From Butyrivibrio sp. (GTDB lineage: Bacteria > Bacillota > Clostridia > Lachnospirales > Lachnospiraceae), in assembly GCA_015056575.1 (NCBI GenBank), contig SVGA01000002.1, positions 1 to 64,000 of the forward strand: DNA of 64,000 nt. The letters are read 5' to 3'. Under the pieces are notes generated by a model. It was given only the letters and a program-made list of their open reading frames with translations. It did not search any database and was not told where the DNA came from. The stretch's first letter is position 1. Every line of letters begins with the position of its first letter. Made by a program: the position numbers and the translations under genes. This document shows positions 41,814 through 51,068 of this stretch, in pieces.

Positions 41814-43480
41814 ATCGCATATCCTCCAATTCGTATCATTGTTTGATTTAGTTTCTGTTCTATCGCTTCAAAATAAGTTCTTTCTTCTCCTGTCCAGGCA
41901 TTCCTGACATCGTTTGTAATAGCTGAAATTGACATAGCTCCTGTCTTTCCTGTAAAGAAATAGGTTCTTACCCCTTCCTTTTCGATGCCAATTCTCTTAA
42001 GTGGTACATCTTTTCCAAGGTAATCAGTAACTGCAATTTCAAGGTTGTCCGATGAAAACAAGGCTTCATCGGAAAGTCTTCCAGCTTCATCCAATACTTC
42101 AACCACTATCTTTGCTCCCTTAAAACCAACGGGATTCTCTGGAATAGAAGACTCTACTTCAACTGTCTCAACCATGCCATGAAAGTATCGAATACTTTCT
42201 GAAAGCTCCAAAAGCTTCTCTCTTGCCTCATCACATACAACATGATTTTCAAGAATCAGCTCCAGGTCCCCGACATAGTTAAGGCTTTTCCCTGCTATTA
42301 TGTTTCTTATAATGTCTTCCTTATCATCTGATACAGTAAGGTCATAGCCTTTCATGTAACCGACATAGCTATCAGCTATAGCAAGAGCTCTGTAGTAATC
42401 ACTTCTTTCCTTCTCTTCAAGGTCAAACATCATGAGTACCAGCCGGTTATAGTAATCTTTGAAATGCAGATACTCCTGTACAGAAAGACTCTTACCTATA
42501 TGCTTTTCAAAGCACACGCAGATATAGTTGAAGTAGAGCTGCATCGCCTTTTTCTCACTGTCTTCAAATGGCTTTAGGATATATTCCCCGGAAAGAAGGT
42601 CTGTTGTTAGAAACTGGATAAAGTCCTTGCTTACATTCATAAGTTCTAAAAGGCTCTGATCCCTGTTGTCATACACCCCTGCTGTAGCATTTCTTGTATA
42701 CCCGAAATAAACATTCCCCTTACGAAGAAATATTGAAAACTCCGGGATATCCTTACATACATGGCTCTCTGTATACTTAAGAGCTCCATCATAAAAAGGG
42801 ATCTCTTCACATCTTGAGTCTGCCAGTTTACCCTCTTCCTCTTTTAACAAGGATTTGACTTCCCTTTTATGCCGGATGCTCTCAAAGAAGCCTGCAAGTT
42901 TCTCGACTATTTCTGAAAAAACATTTCTCTTTGGCTTAAGAGGTTTTACCTCTTCTTCCTCAGAAGGAATAACCTCTTCTTTTGCCTTTATCAGGCTCTC
43001 AGGCTCTTTTTCAATCTTCTTTTCTGCCCTTTTTATCTCATCCTCAAAAGCTTTCAGATACTTCTCTGACTTATCAAGCGTCTTTTGGATCACCTCTTTC
43101 TGGTAATCCTCTGCTGTAAGCGCATTTACTTTTGACAAATGGATGATGTTTACAACCTTGGTCTTCTGAGCATGAAATTCCTTTATAAGCTCTCTTATTG
43201 ATACCTGATCAAAATCAGTCTTTCCTGCTTCACAAAGAGTCTTGATCTTTACAAAAGAAACTGCTGCGTTTGAAAGTTCTGTTACTCCCGGCGAGCCCTC
43301 CTTTGAAAAAAGGTGCGTATACACGGACAGCTCCCTTTGAAGCTCCGTATCTTCCATACGCCTCTGAACAATAAGAAGTGTCTGGGCTCCTTTAATCTCA
43401 AATCTTTCGCCAGGGATAGCATTTAGAATCCCAGCCATATCAGGAAGCTGCTTTTTTATGATTTCTATCTCATCATTCAT
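41810..43480 (-). CDS. Large soluble element protein, unknown function
   Basis: 556 aa, no signal peptide. The middle (about 125-215) is charged coiled coil (LDKSEKYLKAFEDEIKRAEK, KEEVIPSEEEEVKPLKPKRN). The C-terminal half is helical then beta-rich (residues about 430-540, with IVVEVLDEAGRLSDEALFSS and GVRTYFFTGKTGAMSISAIT, resembling a small beta-sandwich). Overlaps both neighbours by 4 bp, so translation is coupled. Assembly factor of the CpaF-A24 operon is a guess from context. Confidence 0.55.
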   Translation of the reverse strand: MNDEIEIIKKQLPDMAGILNAIPGERFEIKGAQTLLIVQRRMEDTELQRELSVYTHLFSKEGSPGVTELSNAAVSFVKIKTLCEAGKTDFDQVSIRELIKEFHAQKTKVVNIIHLSKVNALTAEDYQKEVIQKTLDKSEKYLKAFEDEIKRAEKKIEKEPESLIKAKEEVIPSEEEEVKPLKPKRNVFSEIVEKLAGFFESIRHKREVKSLLKEEEGKLADSRCEEIPFYDGALKYTESHVCKDIPEFSIFLRKGNVYFGYTRNATAGVYDNRDQSLLELMNVSKDFIQFLTTDLLSGEYILKPFEDSEKKAMQLYFNYICVCFEKHIGKSLSVQEYLHFKDYYNRLVLMMFDLEEKERSDYYRALAIADSYVGYMKGYDLTVSDDKEDIIRNIIAGKSLNYVGDLELILENHVVCDEAREKLLELSESIRYFHGMVETVEVESSIPENPVGFKGAKIVVEVLDEAGRLSDEALFSSDNLEIAVTDYLGKDVPLKRIGIEKEGVRTYFFTGKTGAMSISAITNDVRNAWTGEERTYFEAIEQKLNQTMIRIGGYAI

Positions 43481-43965
43481 AAAATGCTCACCTCCCTACT
43501 GATTCCATATAAAATGACCATAATAAGAACCATTGCGAACCCTGGAACAACCGCTATATCAGAGTGCCTGTCAAGCTTTCTCTTTTTGATGGCTGCCTCT
43601 ATAAGCCCCGCTATAAGAGCAATCCCCTGAACACCCACAAGTAATATGCAGACAACAAAGCCAAACTGCAGCATGTTCTTAAGTTCAAAGGTGCTTAAAA
43701 TGACGCCCGTAAAAAGGAGCCACATTTCACTGTCTCCATCTCCCCACATGCCACTGATTTTGTAGGCCATAAATAGCGCAATAGTCGCACTCCATGCCGT
43801 TATCACAAATATAGGATTATCCTTATAGAGAATTACTGAATGAGCCGCCCATGCTCCTGATAAAAAAAGCACCGGGAAGCTGTAAATCATCCGTTCCTTC
43901 AAATCCTGGGCTGCCAGGAATACGAGAACGGGAATGGTTGCAAGTGCAAGTGAAAAGTAAGTCAT
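43477..43965 (-). CDS. A24 prepilin peptidase-like protein of the element
   Basis: 162 aa with five to six hydrophobic segments. Catalytic aspartates: AAQDLKERMIYSFP near residue 22 and the GxGD motif SGMWGDGDSEMW near residue 72. It would process leader peptides of the element's own pseudopilins. The chromosomal Tad locus has a separate A24 gene at 6627-7052. GGAGGACGC precedes the ATG; overlaps the CpaF-like gene. Confidence 0.8.
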   Translation of the reverse strand: MTYFSLALATIPVLVFLAAQDLKERMIYSFPVLFLSGAWAAHSVILYKDNPIFVITAWSATIALFMAYKISGMWGDGDSEMWLLFTGVILSTFELKNMLQFGFVVCILLVGVQGIALIAGLIEAAIKKRKLDRHSDIAVVPGFAMVLIMVILYGISREVSIL

Positions 43966-45203
43966 GCGTCCTCCTTCCTGAAGATCTCGTTAAACTGTAG
44001 TCTCTTTGTCTTTTCATCAAAGCCGCTTACTTCAAGGATTTCATCTATCGAAAAATGGCTCATATGGATAAGCACAAAGGGCGTGCAGGTAAGCATCTCG
44101 CAAAGCGTCTCCATAGGATAATCCGAAATATACCTTGCACACTGAGCCAGCCTTATCACACTGCTCGCTGCATCATTGGCATGAATTGTTCCAAAAAACC
44201 TTGCGCCTGTGCTCATGGCTGTGGTGAATACATATAATGCCTCACCGCCTTTGATCTCTCCGATGATGAAATTATCAATGTCCTGTAATAGACCAAGCCG
44301 AAGCTCGTCCTCCAATGAAAAATCTGTTACTGTGTCTTTTTTCCGAACCGTCATCGTATGCTCAAACTGAATCTGAGGATGTACATTGGAATACAGCTCA
44401 TCCGACTCCTGCGATACAAGCACTGACTCCCCAAATGGAATGCAGTCAATCATGTTGTTAAGGAGTGTGGATTTACCAGATCCGCCTCTGCCTGATATCA
44501 AAAATCCGTAGCCTGCACATATTCTGTCCTTCAAATACGCAATCATTTCTTCATCAAGCATTCCGTTCTCAATCAGGTACTCCCAGGAAAGCTTTGTCTT
44601 TGGCATCTTTCTGATATGAATATTGTTCTTCTCTGTGGAAGTGATACAGGATAGCTGTACATCAATACGAAGATAGAAATCCTTTACCCCTTTTCTGTCC
44701 GTGCAGTGTGAAAGAGCATATTCCTCACTCTTTCCAAGTCTGTGAATACGAAGGATCCTTGAAAACCAATCTTTATAATCTGTCTGGTCAAAGAACTGGC
44801 ACTTTGCCACATATCTTCTTCCATTTGCCTTTACTACGATATGGTCATAATCAAGTACCTTGATATCAGATACTTCCTTTGCTTCTACAAGCGGAGTTAG
44901 GACATAATACCCAAACACACACTGCCGGAACATTTCTAAGAGCTTCCTTTCCTCTTCCTCGGAAATCCCCCTGAGGCGCTCCCTAATAAAGTCCTTTGCT
45001 CTGTCCATGAGCATTATGAAATCCTGCTCCGTTCCCGTAATGCACTTTGTTACAAGCGCAGGGTTAAGATCACAGATATTTGCCTTTAGCTGCATAAACT
45101 TCGCATTCAATTCCCTATCAGAAAAGAGCGAAAAAACAGGGTAGAAATCAGATTCAAGTTTGAGCGGAGCCTTCGATTTAGGTTCATACCTAAGCTCGCT
45201 CAT
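43962..45203 (-). CDS. Second CpaF/VirB11-like ATPase
   Basis: 413 aa from the ATG at 45203 (AAGGAGGATTTT). Walker A GRGGSGKSTLLNNM at about residue 240, then VLVSQESDEL, NFIIGEIKGGEAL and the His box GTIHANDAASS. It heads a five-gene unit with the A24 peptidase and the cysteine-rich proteins and is preceded by motif copy 4. It could drive T4SS or a second filament. Confidence 0.87.
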   Translation of the reverse strand: MSELRYEPKSKAPLKLESDFYPVFSLFSDRELNAKFMQLKANICDLNPALVTKCITGTEQDFIMLMDRAKDFIRERLRGISEEEERKLLEMFRQCVFGYYVLTPLVEAKEVSDIKVLDYDHIVVKANGRRYVAKCQFFDQTDYKDWFSRILRIHRLGKSEEYALSHCTDRKGVKDFYLRIDVQLSCITSTEKNNIHIRKMPKTKLSWEYLIENGMLDEEMIAYLKDRICAGYGFLISGRGGSGKSTLLNNMIDCIPFGESVLVSQESDELYSNVHPQIQFEHTMTVRKKDTVTDFSLEDELRLGLLQDIDNFIIGEIKGGEALYVFTTAMSTGARFFGTIHANDAASSVIRLAQCARYISDYPMETLCEMLTCTPFVLIHMSHFSIDEILEVSGFDEKTKRLQFNEIFRKEDA

Positions 45204-45227
45204 AAAATCCTCCTTTCTACCCTTTAT

Positions 45228-45252
45228 GTGGGACACACCTTGGTCTAATCCG
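45228..45252 (-). promoter_or_regulatory. Two-box element motif (copy 4, before the second CpaF gene)
   Basis: Minus strand CGGATTAG-N9-TGTCCCAC, exact consensus, 24 bp before the ATG at 45203. It overlaps the last codons of the relaxase gene. Confidence 0.85.
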
Positions 45253-47101
45253 AAACCTGGCGTCTTACTTTTTTCGCTTTTTCTTCCTGCTGCTTTTCTA
45301 CAAAGCTCTCTGCATCCTCCCTCTTATCAAATGAATGGCATTTATATAATCCGTACTCTGCCTTTAGTTCTGAGATGCTACGGTTAAAGTCTTTTATAGA
45401 CATGTCCTTTGAAGAAATCTCAGATAACTGTTTCCCTGATTTATCAAATACGGTAACAATAGCCCTTTCAGTACTTTTCCCTTCAATAATGTCTGGTGTG
45501 ATAACAACTCTTATGTATGCCCCATCAGCTCCATCCGCAGCTATGAACCTTATACTGCTTTCAAATACACCCATCTGCATGGCTCTCGTCCTTGCCTTTG
45601 AAAAGCCGATTGCATCATAAAGAGATGTATATTCTGAAATGCCCTGTTTGAGCTCATTTTCCTTGAATCTCAAAATAGTTTTATATTCATCAGAAAGCTC
45701 CTTTGACTGTGCCGTGGCATACAGTATCTGATTCTCCTGATCTTCAATATAGGCAGATACTTCAAGAACGCTCTTTCCATATCCGTTCTCTAATCTTTCA
45801 CAGAGCTTTTTATATTCCATGTAGGAAGATAAATACTCATCACAGGCAGCAAACTCATATAGGTACGCTTTTCTCGCATACTTTTTTATCTCCTTGTAGA
45901 GCCTTATGATTGGCTGATAGGTCTTTAGGTTTTCCCTGACAGCCTTCTTTTCTGCTGCTATTTCCTTCTGACGGGCTACAATATTATCCAAGGCATCCTG
46001 CGCATTCCCGGTATTTGGCGCATATACCCTTATAAGCTCATATACACCTGCCGTGCGCCTAAATTCATCAGACAGTCTTTGAAGCTGCCAGTTTGACTCC
46101 TGCCTTTCTCTCCAAGGATTCCTGCCAAGTTTTAAAGCTCTAATACATTCCTTTTTTTCATCCTCTGACATATCCTTAAACTTCTTTAGCGGAGATGTCT
46201 TTACAAAGACTGATGCCGGGTCCTTCTTTCTTCCTACATGCTCTCCGACTTCGCTACGTATCAGTTCCTCTCGCTTATTAAGGATCCTGTCTCTGATTGC
46301 CTCAACTGTATACAAAGAGCCAAGCCTATAGCTTCTAACACCTCTTGTCATCCCCTCTGCCTTAAGACTTAGATATTTTCCGCAATTAACCACAATCCCC
46401 TGCTTTTTTAAGTCTTTTAAAAACTCATCAAAATCCTCAGACCGCTCTACCGCCTCATCAACAGCCTGCCTTAGCTTAACTACTCTCTCTCCAAAAGAAA
46501 CCTTATCCTCCCGCTTTTCCTTTACCCAAGCTTCATTTGGCGTAAACCCATACTTCTCAGCAAGCCTGTTAAGAGCCGGGTCAAACACCTTACTCATAAA
46601 AGACTTATCCATATGGATCTTCTTGCCCCCAAGGCCTACGGTATTTAATATGAAATGGATATGAAGGTTTTCTGTATTGGTATGCACTGCATATACCGCC
46701 TGATTATTTGGAAATATCTCCTCTAAAAGGTCATTTAGAAGCATCATAAGTTTCCCGGCATTCTTCTTATCCGACTCTGCTGCGTCAAGAGATATAATGC
46801 CGTGGAGTGCTACCCTGCCTCCAAGCTTTCCATGAAACTCCTTTACCTGCATCATTTCATTTGTTGCATTCTTGATGTCTGAGATATTGCGGCATCCGAC
46901 ATAAAGCCCCTCCAAAGTCTTTACATCATTCGTGACATAGGTAAGCTCCCTTCCTATCTGAGCCTGGCTTCCTCCAAGGGTCTCATCACATTTTTCGCTA
47001 TTTGTTATGTAGTCAATGGAATCTGAAATCTGTGCTCCGGCTCCTCTTCCCTTTGAGCCATCCTTTATATTCCAGATTTTTGCAACAATACCTTTTGCCA
47101 T
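45245..47101 (-). CDS. MOBP-type relaxase
   Basis: 618 aa from the ATG giving MAKGIVAKIWNIKDG (TTGGAGGTATTT upstream). The N-terminal relaxase domain has the histidine motif HTNTENLHIHFILNTVG at about residue 145 and a candidate tyrosine in SDSIDYITNSEKC near residue 30. The C-terminal half is a long helical region. Relaxases nick oriT and pilot the strand through the T4SS. MOBP/VirD2-like assignment is by eye. Confidence 0.88.
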   Translation of the reverse strand: MAKGIVAKIWNIKDGSKGRGAGAQISDSIDYITNSEKCDETLGGSQAQIGRELTYVTNDVKTLEGLYVGCRNISDIKNATNEMMQVKEFHGKLGGRVALHGIISLDAAESDKKNAGKLMMLLNDLLEEIFPNNQAVYAVHTNTENLHIHFILNTVGLGGKKIHMDKSFMSKVFDPALNRLAEKYGFTPNEAWVKEKREDKVSFGERVVKLRQAVDEAVERSEDFDEFLKDLKKQGIVVNCGKYLSLKAEGMTRGVRSYRLGSLYTVEAIRDRILNKREELIRSEVGEHVGRKKDPASVFVKTSPLKKFKDMSEDEKKECIRALKLGRNPWRERQESNWQLQRLSDEFRRTAGVYELIRVYAPNTGNAQDALDNIVARQKEIAAEKKAVRENLKTYQPIIRLYKEIKKYARKAYLYEFAACDEYLSSYMEYKKLCERLENGYGKSVLEVSAYIEDQENQILYATAQSKELSDEYKTILRFKENELKQGISEYTSLYDAIGFSKARTRAMQMGVFESSIRFIAADGADGAYIRVVITPDIIEGKSTERAIVTVFDKSGKQLSEISSKDMSIKDFNRSISELKAEYGLYKCHSFDKREDAESFVEKQQEEKAKKVRRQVSD

Positions 47102-47111
47102 AAATACCTCC

Positions 47112-47145
47112 AAAAAAACAGAGCTGCCTATTATGGCAGCCCCGC
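47112..47145 (-). terminator. Terminator or attenuator between SpoVG and relaxase genes
   Basis: Minus strand GGCTGCC-ATAATA-GGCAGCT then CTGTTTTTTT, directly followed by the GGAGG of the relaxase. It would reduce relaxase expression from the upstream genes. Confidence 0.8.
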
Positions 47146-47152
47146 TTACATC

Positions 47153-47407
47153 TTAAAGTTCCTCGTACTTGGAAAGCACCTGCATGTTGATATCCTCTCG
47201 AAGAGCCTTTGTCATAGGAAAACATACATCCTTGTACTCCCCATCTGAGTTCTTCCATGAAGGATATGCCACAAAAAGGTCTCCGCTTTTTGCTCTCATA
47301 ACCTTGATACCGGATACAACAAACATTCCTTCAAAGGTGATGGAACCACTGGCAAGGAACTTATCATCACCATCCCTCTTTTTAAGTCTCACTTCGGAAA
47401 TCTGCAT
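47153..47407 (-). CDS. SpoVG family protein (second copy)
   Basis: 84 aa with the SpoVG fold: MQISEVRLKKRDGDDKFLAS, MFVVSGIKVMRAKSGDLFVAYPS, VCFPMTKALREDI. SpoVG is a small site-specific nucleic-acid-binding regulator; many ICEs carry copies. This one is divergent from its neighbour, so an old duplication. AAGGAGGATCC upstream of the ATG. Confidence 0.85.
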   Translation of the reverse strand: MQISEVRLKKRDGDDKFLASGSITFEGMFVVSGIKVMRAKSGDLFVAYPSWKNSDGEYKDVCFPMTKALREDINMQVLSKYEEL

Positions 47408-47421
47408 AACAAGGATCCTCC

Positions 47422-47790
47422 TTATCGTCCACGTCCCTTATGGGGCTTAGCTGCATCTTCCGCCTGAGTCTGCTCCTGACCTTTGGACTCATCCTGATTG
47501 TGGCTTTTGTCCTGAGCCTCCTGGGCAACTTCCTCCTGCTTACGATGAAACTCTTTCATAATGGCATCGGTGATCTCATGATAGAACTCTTTGCTAAGAG
47601 GGAAAGCAATGTCTTCATACTCACCGTTTGCACGTTCTCTGGAGGGAAAGGCAACAAAATTTCTGCCCTTCTTATCCTCCATGACTCTCATACCACGGAC
47701 AGCAAATGCATTATCAAGCGAAAAGCTTCCGATGGCTTTTACACCGCCTGCATTATCAAGCAGGTTCATTCTGATATCTGTAATCTCCAT
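47422..47790 (-). CDS. SpoVG family protein (first copy, charged tail)
   Basis: 122 aa. SpoVG core at residues 1-80 (MEITDIRMNLLDNAGGVKAI, RGMRVMEDKKGRNFVAFPSR, IAFPLSKEFYHEITDAI) followed by a 40-residue glutamine/glutamate/lysine-rich tail ending HKGRGR. The tail is absent from the second copy and may bind nucleic acid. Confidence 0.88.
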   Translation of the reverse strand: MEITDIRMNLLDNAGGVKAIGSFSLDNAFAVRGMRVMEDKKGRNFVAFPSRERANGEYEDIAFPLSKEFYHEITDAIMKEFHRKQEEVAQEAQDKSHNQDESKGQEQTQAEDAAKPHKGRGR

Positions 47791-47801
47791 ACCCTTACTC
47801 C

Positions 47802-48818
47802 TTATCTGTGGTGGCGAGGTCTCGAAACCTCTGTGTTTACTGCATCATAGGTCTGCTTATCCTCAGATACCTTTGAGATATCCTGGCTTAAGCCCTCTAC
47901 GTCTGCTAAAGACAGGGTCTTTGTCTTAGCATCGTACTTATAAACGTGATCAGAAAGCTGCTCTTCCTGAGAAACTTGAGTCGCGTTTACTTCTCTTACC
48001 ATCTGTGCAAGTTCCTCGGGTGTACCGAAGTTTGCAGAAATGGCGATTGTCTCATGGATCGATGAAGGTAAGATGTACAAATCTGTACCAAGCTTTTCAG
48101 AAAGCTTTTCAAGTGCATCTGAGTAGATAATACTTGCAGCACCGTTTACCTTCTGCTCGTTACTGATGACATACATCATCTTATCTTCCGCAACCATAGG
48201 CATCATGTCTTCCGGCATACCACCCATCATCTCGGCAAGCACACTTCCCATGTCCTGAACTTTAGCAGGCATGATAGTTTTACTGTTCTCCATTGCACAT
48301 GCATGGAGTTCATCCAGCGAAATATCCCACTGCTTCATATGTTCATCCTTGATGGTAATAGTTCCGATACCATCTGAGCCGCCACCAAGATATACCTTAT
48401 AAATGATGGCCAGATCCTCTGTCAGCTTATGAGGTGTGTTCTGGAGCATCTCGGCATTTTTCTCGGCATTTACGATTGCAACAACAACATGAGACTTGAT
48501 AAACTCTACATCCTTAAACTTCTCAGCAATGCTGCTAAAGTCTTCGGAAGGGTTCATGTGCTCAAGCTCAAGCTGCGCTACCCTTTCCATAACTACATCA
48601 ATATCCATGCCCTGTTCCTTATAGTTCTCATAGAACTGATCCAGGTAGATATTAGGGCATACAGGGTTTTCGCCTGTGCGAATCGTGATGCCGTGGAGCT
48701 GCTTTCCGTTATTCTTGTTTACGGTCTGCAAGTTTACCTCTGCATCCGCAAACTCGGAAGGCAGAAAATCTTTGATGTTGTCCTTCACATACTGCTGAAA
48801 TGACTCGAAATCAAGCAT
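47802..48818 (-). CDS. DUF5688 family protein
   Basis: 338 aa from the ATG at 48818, which overlaps the stop of the 42-aa gene (ATGCTTGA). The open frame to 48854 has no start signal. Matches DUF5688 proteins found in Lachnospiraceae ICEs (FESFQQYVKDNIKDFLPSEF start, LAIIYKVYLGGGSDGIGTIT, YVISNEQKVNGAASIIYSDA). Soluble; function unknown. Confidence 0.75.
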   Translation of the reverse strand: MLDFESFQQYVKDNIKDFLPSEFADAEVNLQTVNKNNGKQLHGITIRTGENPVCPNIYLDQFYENYKEQGMDIDVVMERVAQLELEHMNPSEDFSSIAEKFKDVEFIKSHVVVAIVNAEKNAEMLQNTPHKLTEDLAIIYKVYLGGGSDGIGTITIKDEHMKQWDISLDELHACAMENSKTIMPAKVQDMGSVLAEMMGGMPEDMMPMVAEDKMMYVISNEQKVNGAASIIYSDALEKLSEKLGTDLYILPSSIHETIAISANFGTPEELAQMVREVNATQVSQEEQLSDHVYKYDAKTKTLSLADVEGLSQDISKVSEDKQTYDAVNTEVSRPRHHR

Positions 48819-48939
48819 TGTCCTTTTCCTCCTTCTCCTTGATTTTTTCTGCAACTGCCTTTACAGTCGCCTTTACCTGCTCGTTTTTTGTGAAGTTCTT
48901 TTCTACCTCCACATGAGCATTTCCAAAAGAATAATCCAT
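48811..48939 (-). CDS. Small charged protein coupled to DUF5688
   Basis: 42 aa: MDYSFGNAHVEVEKNFTKNE and a lysine/glutamate-rich helix ending KEKDNA. GGAGGTAGCGAT precedes the ATG at 48939, and the last codons overlap the DUF5688 start. Promoter motif copy 5 lies 51 bp upstream, making it the first gene of that unit. No homologue recognised. Confidence 0.6.
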   Translation of the reverse strand: MDYSFGNAHVEVEKNFTKNEQVKATVKAVAEKIKEKEEKDNA

Positions 48940-48990
48940 ATCGCTACCTCCTTATCTTTGTGTGCTGGATTTTTTCCTTTCATCCTATTT

Positions 48991-49015
48991 GTGGGACATG
49001 TATCTTCCTAATCCG
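48991..49015 (-). promoter_or_regulatory. Two-box element motif (copy 5, before the DUF5688/SpoVG/relaxase unit)
   Basis: Minus strand CGGATTAG-N9-TGTCCCAC, exact consensus, 51 bp before the ATG at 48939. Confidence 0.85.
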
Positions 49016-49034
49016 AAATGCAAAACAAATATTT

Positions 49035-49991
49035 TTATCTTTTTTTGTGTGGTGTCGGTATATACGGCTCTTTTTCCTCTGATACCATAGGAAGAGATTC
49101 CCTTTCTTTCTTAAGTTCCCTTATCTTTTCTTCTATAGAAGAAGAGAGCTTATCCGCTGTCTGTTTGATTACATCCAGGCTTTCCTTAAGCTCAGAAACT
49201 TCCTTATCCTTACTCCAACCGGATATATACCCAAAGGAATAGTCAGATGTATCGAGTCCTATCATCTGCGTTACCCAATACGCTACCGATTCCGCCTGAA
49301 CCTCTTTGGTCTGCCTGTCCCACTTATCCTCTTTACTGCCATGTCCAAGGGTTGCATGAGCAATCTCATGAACCATCGTCTTTAGCATCTGAAGCTGCGG
49401 CAAACGTTCATCAATCACAATCTTTCCTGCGGTTGGAGAATAATATCCGTTGGCACCGCCGTTTATTGTTTCAAATGACACCGGAACCGGGCTGATACTT
49501 ATAAGAACACTTTTCATTTCCTCAAAAGAATCAACAGTTTCATTTAGTTCCGATGCAAGAGTAGGCAGCGGATCTCCGCTTGTCTGTGAAACGTCAAAAA
49601 CATACACAGGCCTGAAAGTCTGATACTCTCTTGTTACCTTCTCTGTCTTTTGGTTCCCGTTCTCATCGACAACAGCCTTGTTATTCTCATCGAAGACCTC
49701 TTCTACAACCTCAGTCTTACCTTTGATGGGAGCCAAGATCATAATCCCGTGCTCCCCTTTATTGACTGTCCTGTTAAATTCGGTCTGCCATTTTCTGAAA
49801 CCGCAAACGAGACTTGCCTCCGGTAGCTGACTTGCAATAAGTATGCAGTTGTTGATGGAATACCTCGGAAACTTTGACATTGCCGAGATATATTCCTGAT
49901 ACTTTTCAGAAGTAAAGATTGCCCTGACACCATCCTCTAACTTCTTTTGGATAGCACTCATCTTCTCTTCACGGGTTTGTCTTTCTGCCAT
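49035..49991 (-). CDS. ArdC-like antirestriction protein with zincin domain
   Basis: 318 aa. Residues about 5-130 match the ArdC N-terminal ssDNA-binding domain (SKFPRYSINNCILIASQLPE, KGEHGIMILAPIKGK). Residues about 190-260 form a zinc metallopeptidase with TMVHEIAHATLGH and a downstream glutamate (VQAESVAYWVTQM). ArdC proteins enter or act early during conjugation to protect the incoming strand from restriction. Upstream ATG with GGAAGTGATCAT. Confidence 0.88.
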   Translation of the reverse strand: MAERQTREEKMSAIQKKLEDGVRAIFTSEKYQEYISAMSKFPRYSINNCILIASQLPEASLVCGFRKWQTEFNRTVNKGEHGIMILAPIKGKTEVVEEVFDENNKAVVDENGNQKTEKVTREYQTFRPVYVFDVSQTSGDPLPTLASELNETVDSFEEMKSVLISISPVPVSFETINGGANGYYSPTAGKIVIDERLPQLQMLKTMVHEIAHATLGHGSKEDKWDRQTKEVQAESVAYWVTQMIGLDTSDYSFGYISGWSKDKEVSELKESLDVIKQTADKLSSSIEEKIRELKKERESLPMVSEEKEPYIPTPHKKR

Positions 49992-49995
49992 ATGA

Positions 49996-50286
49996 TCACT
50001 TCCTTACCGGATAAACCTTGTTTTGCTCAATCATTTGGTCAACAAGCTCGCATAGGTTTTCATCAAAGTACTCAGAGACAGATAGGATCACGCTTATAAC
50101 CGCAAGATACTCGCTGCTCTTCTCATCATGTGGGTGACTTAAGTAATCTCTTGAATACCTGTCATAAAGATGGTCAAGCAAATCTATCCCGTTGATGCGA
50201 GCACATCTTATGTATGTCTTTTGCCCTTCTGAGAACCTGATACCATTTTCTTCTGCCGCTTTGATCTTCTTTTCAAACTTGTACAT
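49996..50286 (-). CDS. Hypothetical element protein
   Basis: 96 aa, helical, charged (MYKFEKKIKAAEENGIRFSE ... DQMIEQNKVYPVRK). No recognised family. First gene of the unit with ardC (5-bp gap) behind motif copy 6; AGGGAGGTATTTA precedes the ATG. Confidence 0.6.
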   Translation of the reverse strand: MYKFEKKIKAAEENGIRFSEGQKTYIRCARINGIDLLDHLYDRYSRDYLSHPHDEKSSEYLAVISVILSVSEYFDENLCELVDQMIEQNKVYPVRK

Positions 50287-50332
50287 TAAATACCTCCCTT
50301 CTTAAGCGCCTTTGATTGTTCTCATAAGGTTA

Positions 50333-50357
50333 GTGGGACATGCATAGCCCTAATCCG
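50333..50357 (-). promoter_or_regulatory. Two-box element motif (copy 6, before the ardC unit)
   Basis: Minus strand CGGATTAG-N9-TGTCCCAC, exact consensus, 46 bp before the ATG at 50286. Confidence 0.85.
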
Positions 50358-50365
50358 AAACATAA

Positions 50366-50398
50366 ATAAAAAAATCCCTGACGTCTCTGCCAGGGAAA
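50366..50398 (-). terminator. Terminator after radC
   Basis: Minus strand CCCTG-GCAGAGACGT-CAGGG then ATTTTTTT, immediately past the stop at 50402. Confidence 0.85.
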
Positions 50399-50401
50399 AT
50401 A

Positions 50402-50968
50402 TCACCTATGCCGTCTTGGCCTCATGGTCACATGCTCTTCTGCAACACTCGATGTGTTCATATCCAGTTTGTTATAATCACTTTCAAGTTTTATCGCTTT
50501 CATGGGAAGGATACCCTTCTCTCTAAAGCTGAAATATTCACTGTTATCGCCTCCAACAATAATATGATCCACAAGTGGAATCCCTAAGATCTCACAAACT
50601 GTGACCATCCTGTCTGTGAGCATTGTATCTTCCTTACTTGGATTAAGATTAGAACTTGGATGGTTATGCATCATTACAATATTTACCGCGTTTGAGAGAA
50701 TCGCTGTTTTCATGATCTCCCTTGGGTGAGCTATTGCCTGATCTATTGCACCCATGCTACAAACACTACAGTTAATAGGAATCCCGTCCGTTCTAAGGTT
50801 AATTACGCAGATAACCTCTCTATCCATCTGACACAAATACTCTCCTAATACTTTAACCGCATCCTCCGGGGAACGAATCGGTGTTTTACTCATAAGAGGT
50901 TTATCTTTAACCAGCCTTACTGATGCCATATCAAGCTGGTTCTTATACACTTCCTTCACTGTCGCCAT
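50402..50968 (-). CDS. RadC family JAB/MPN-domain protein
   Basis: 188 aa from the second of two adjacent ATGs (GGAGG six bases upstream of 50968). The JAMM metalloprotease-like motif HNHPSSNLNPSKED is at about residues 106-119. RadC-like genes are frequent on ICEs and plasmids. The helix-hairpin-helix part of chromosomal RadC is missing, as usual for element versions. Confidence 0.87.
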   Translation of the reverse strand: MATVKEVYKNQLDMASVRLVKDKPLMSKTPIRSPEDAVKVLGEYLCQMDREVICVINLRTDGIPINCSVCSMGAIDQAIAHPREIMKTAILSNAVNIVMMHNHPSSNLNPSKEDTMLTDRMVTVCEILGIPLVDHIIVGGDNSEYFSFREKGILPMKAIKLESDYNKLDMNTSSVAEEHVTMRPRRHR

Positions 50969-51068
50969 CATCCACCTCCAGCTTGATATTAATAATGAAG
51001 TCTTTCTCCTGAGCATTTACAAGCTCAACGACATCATCCATCGTATATTCTTTATCCTCTATTTCCAT
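50943..51068 (-). CDS. Small acidic protein overlapping radC
   Basis: 41 aa: MEIEDKEYTMDDVVELVNAQ then KDFIINIKLEVDDGDSEGSV. GGAGGTTTCGG precedes the ATG and the end overlaps the radC start by 26 bp, with the radC ribosome binding site inside this gene. Compact beta-rich composition. Function unknown. Confidence 0.55.
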   Translation of the reverse strand: MEIEDKEYTMDDVVELVNAQEKDFIINIKLEVDDGDSEGSV

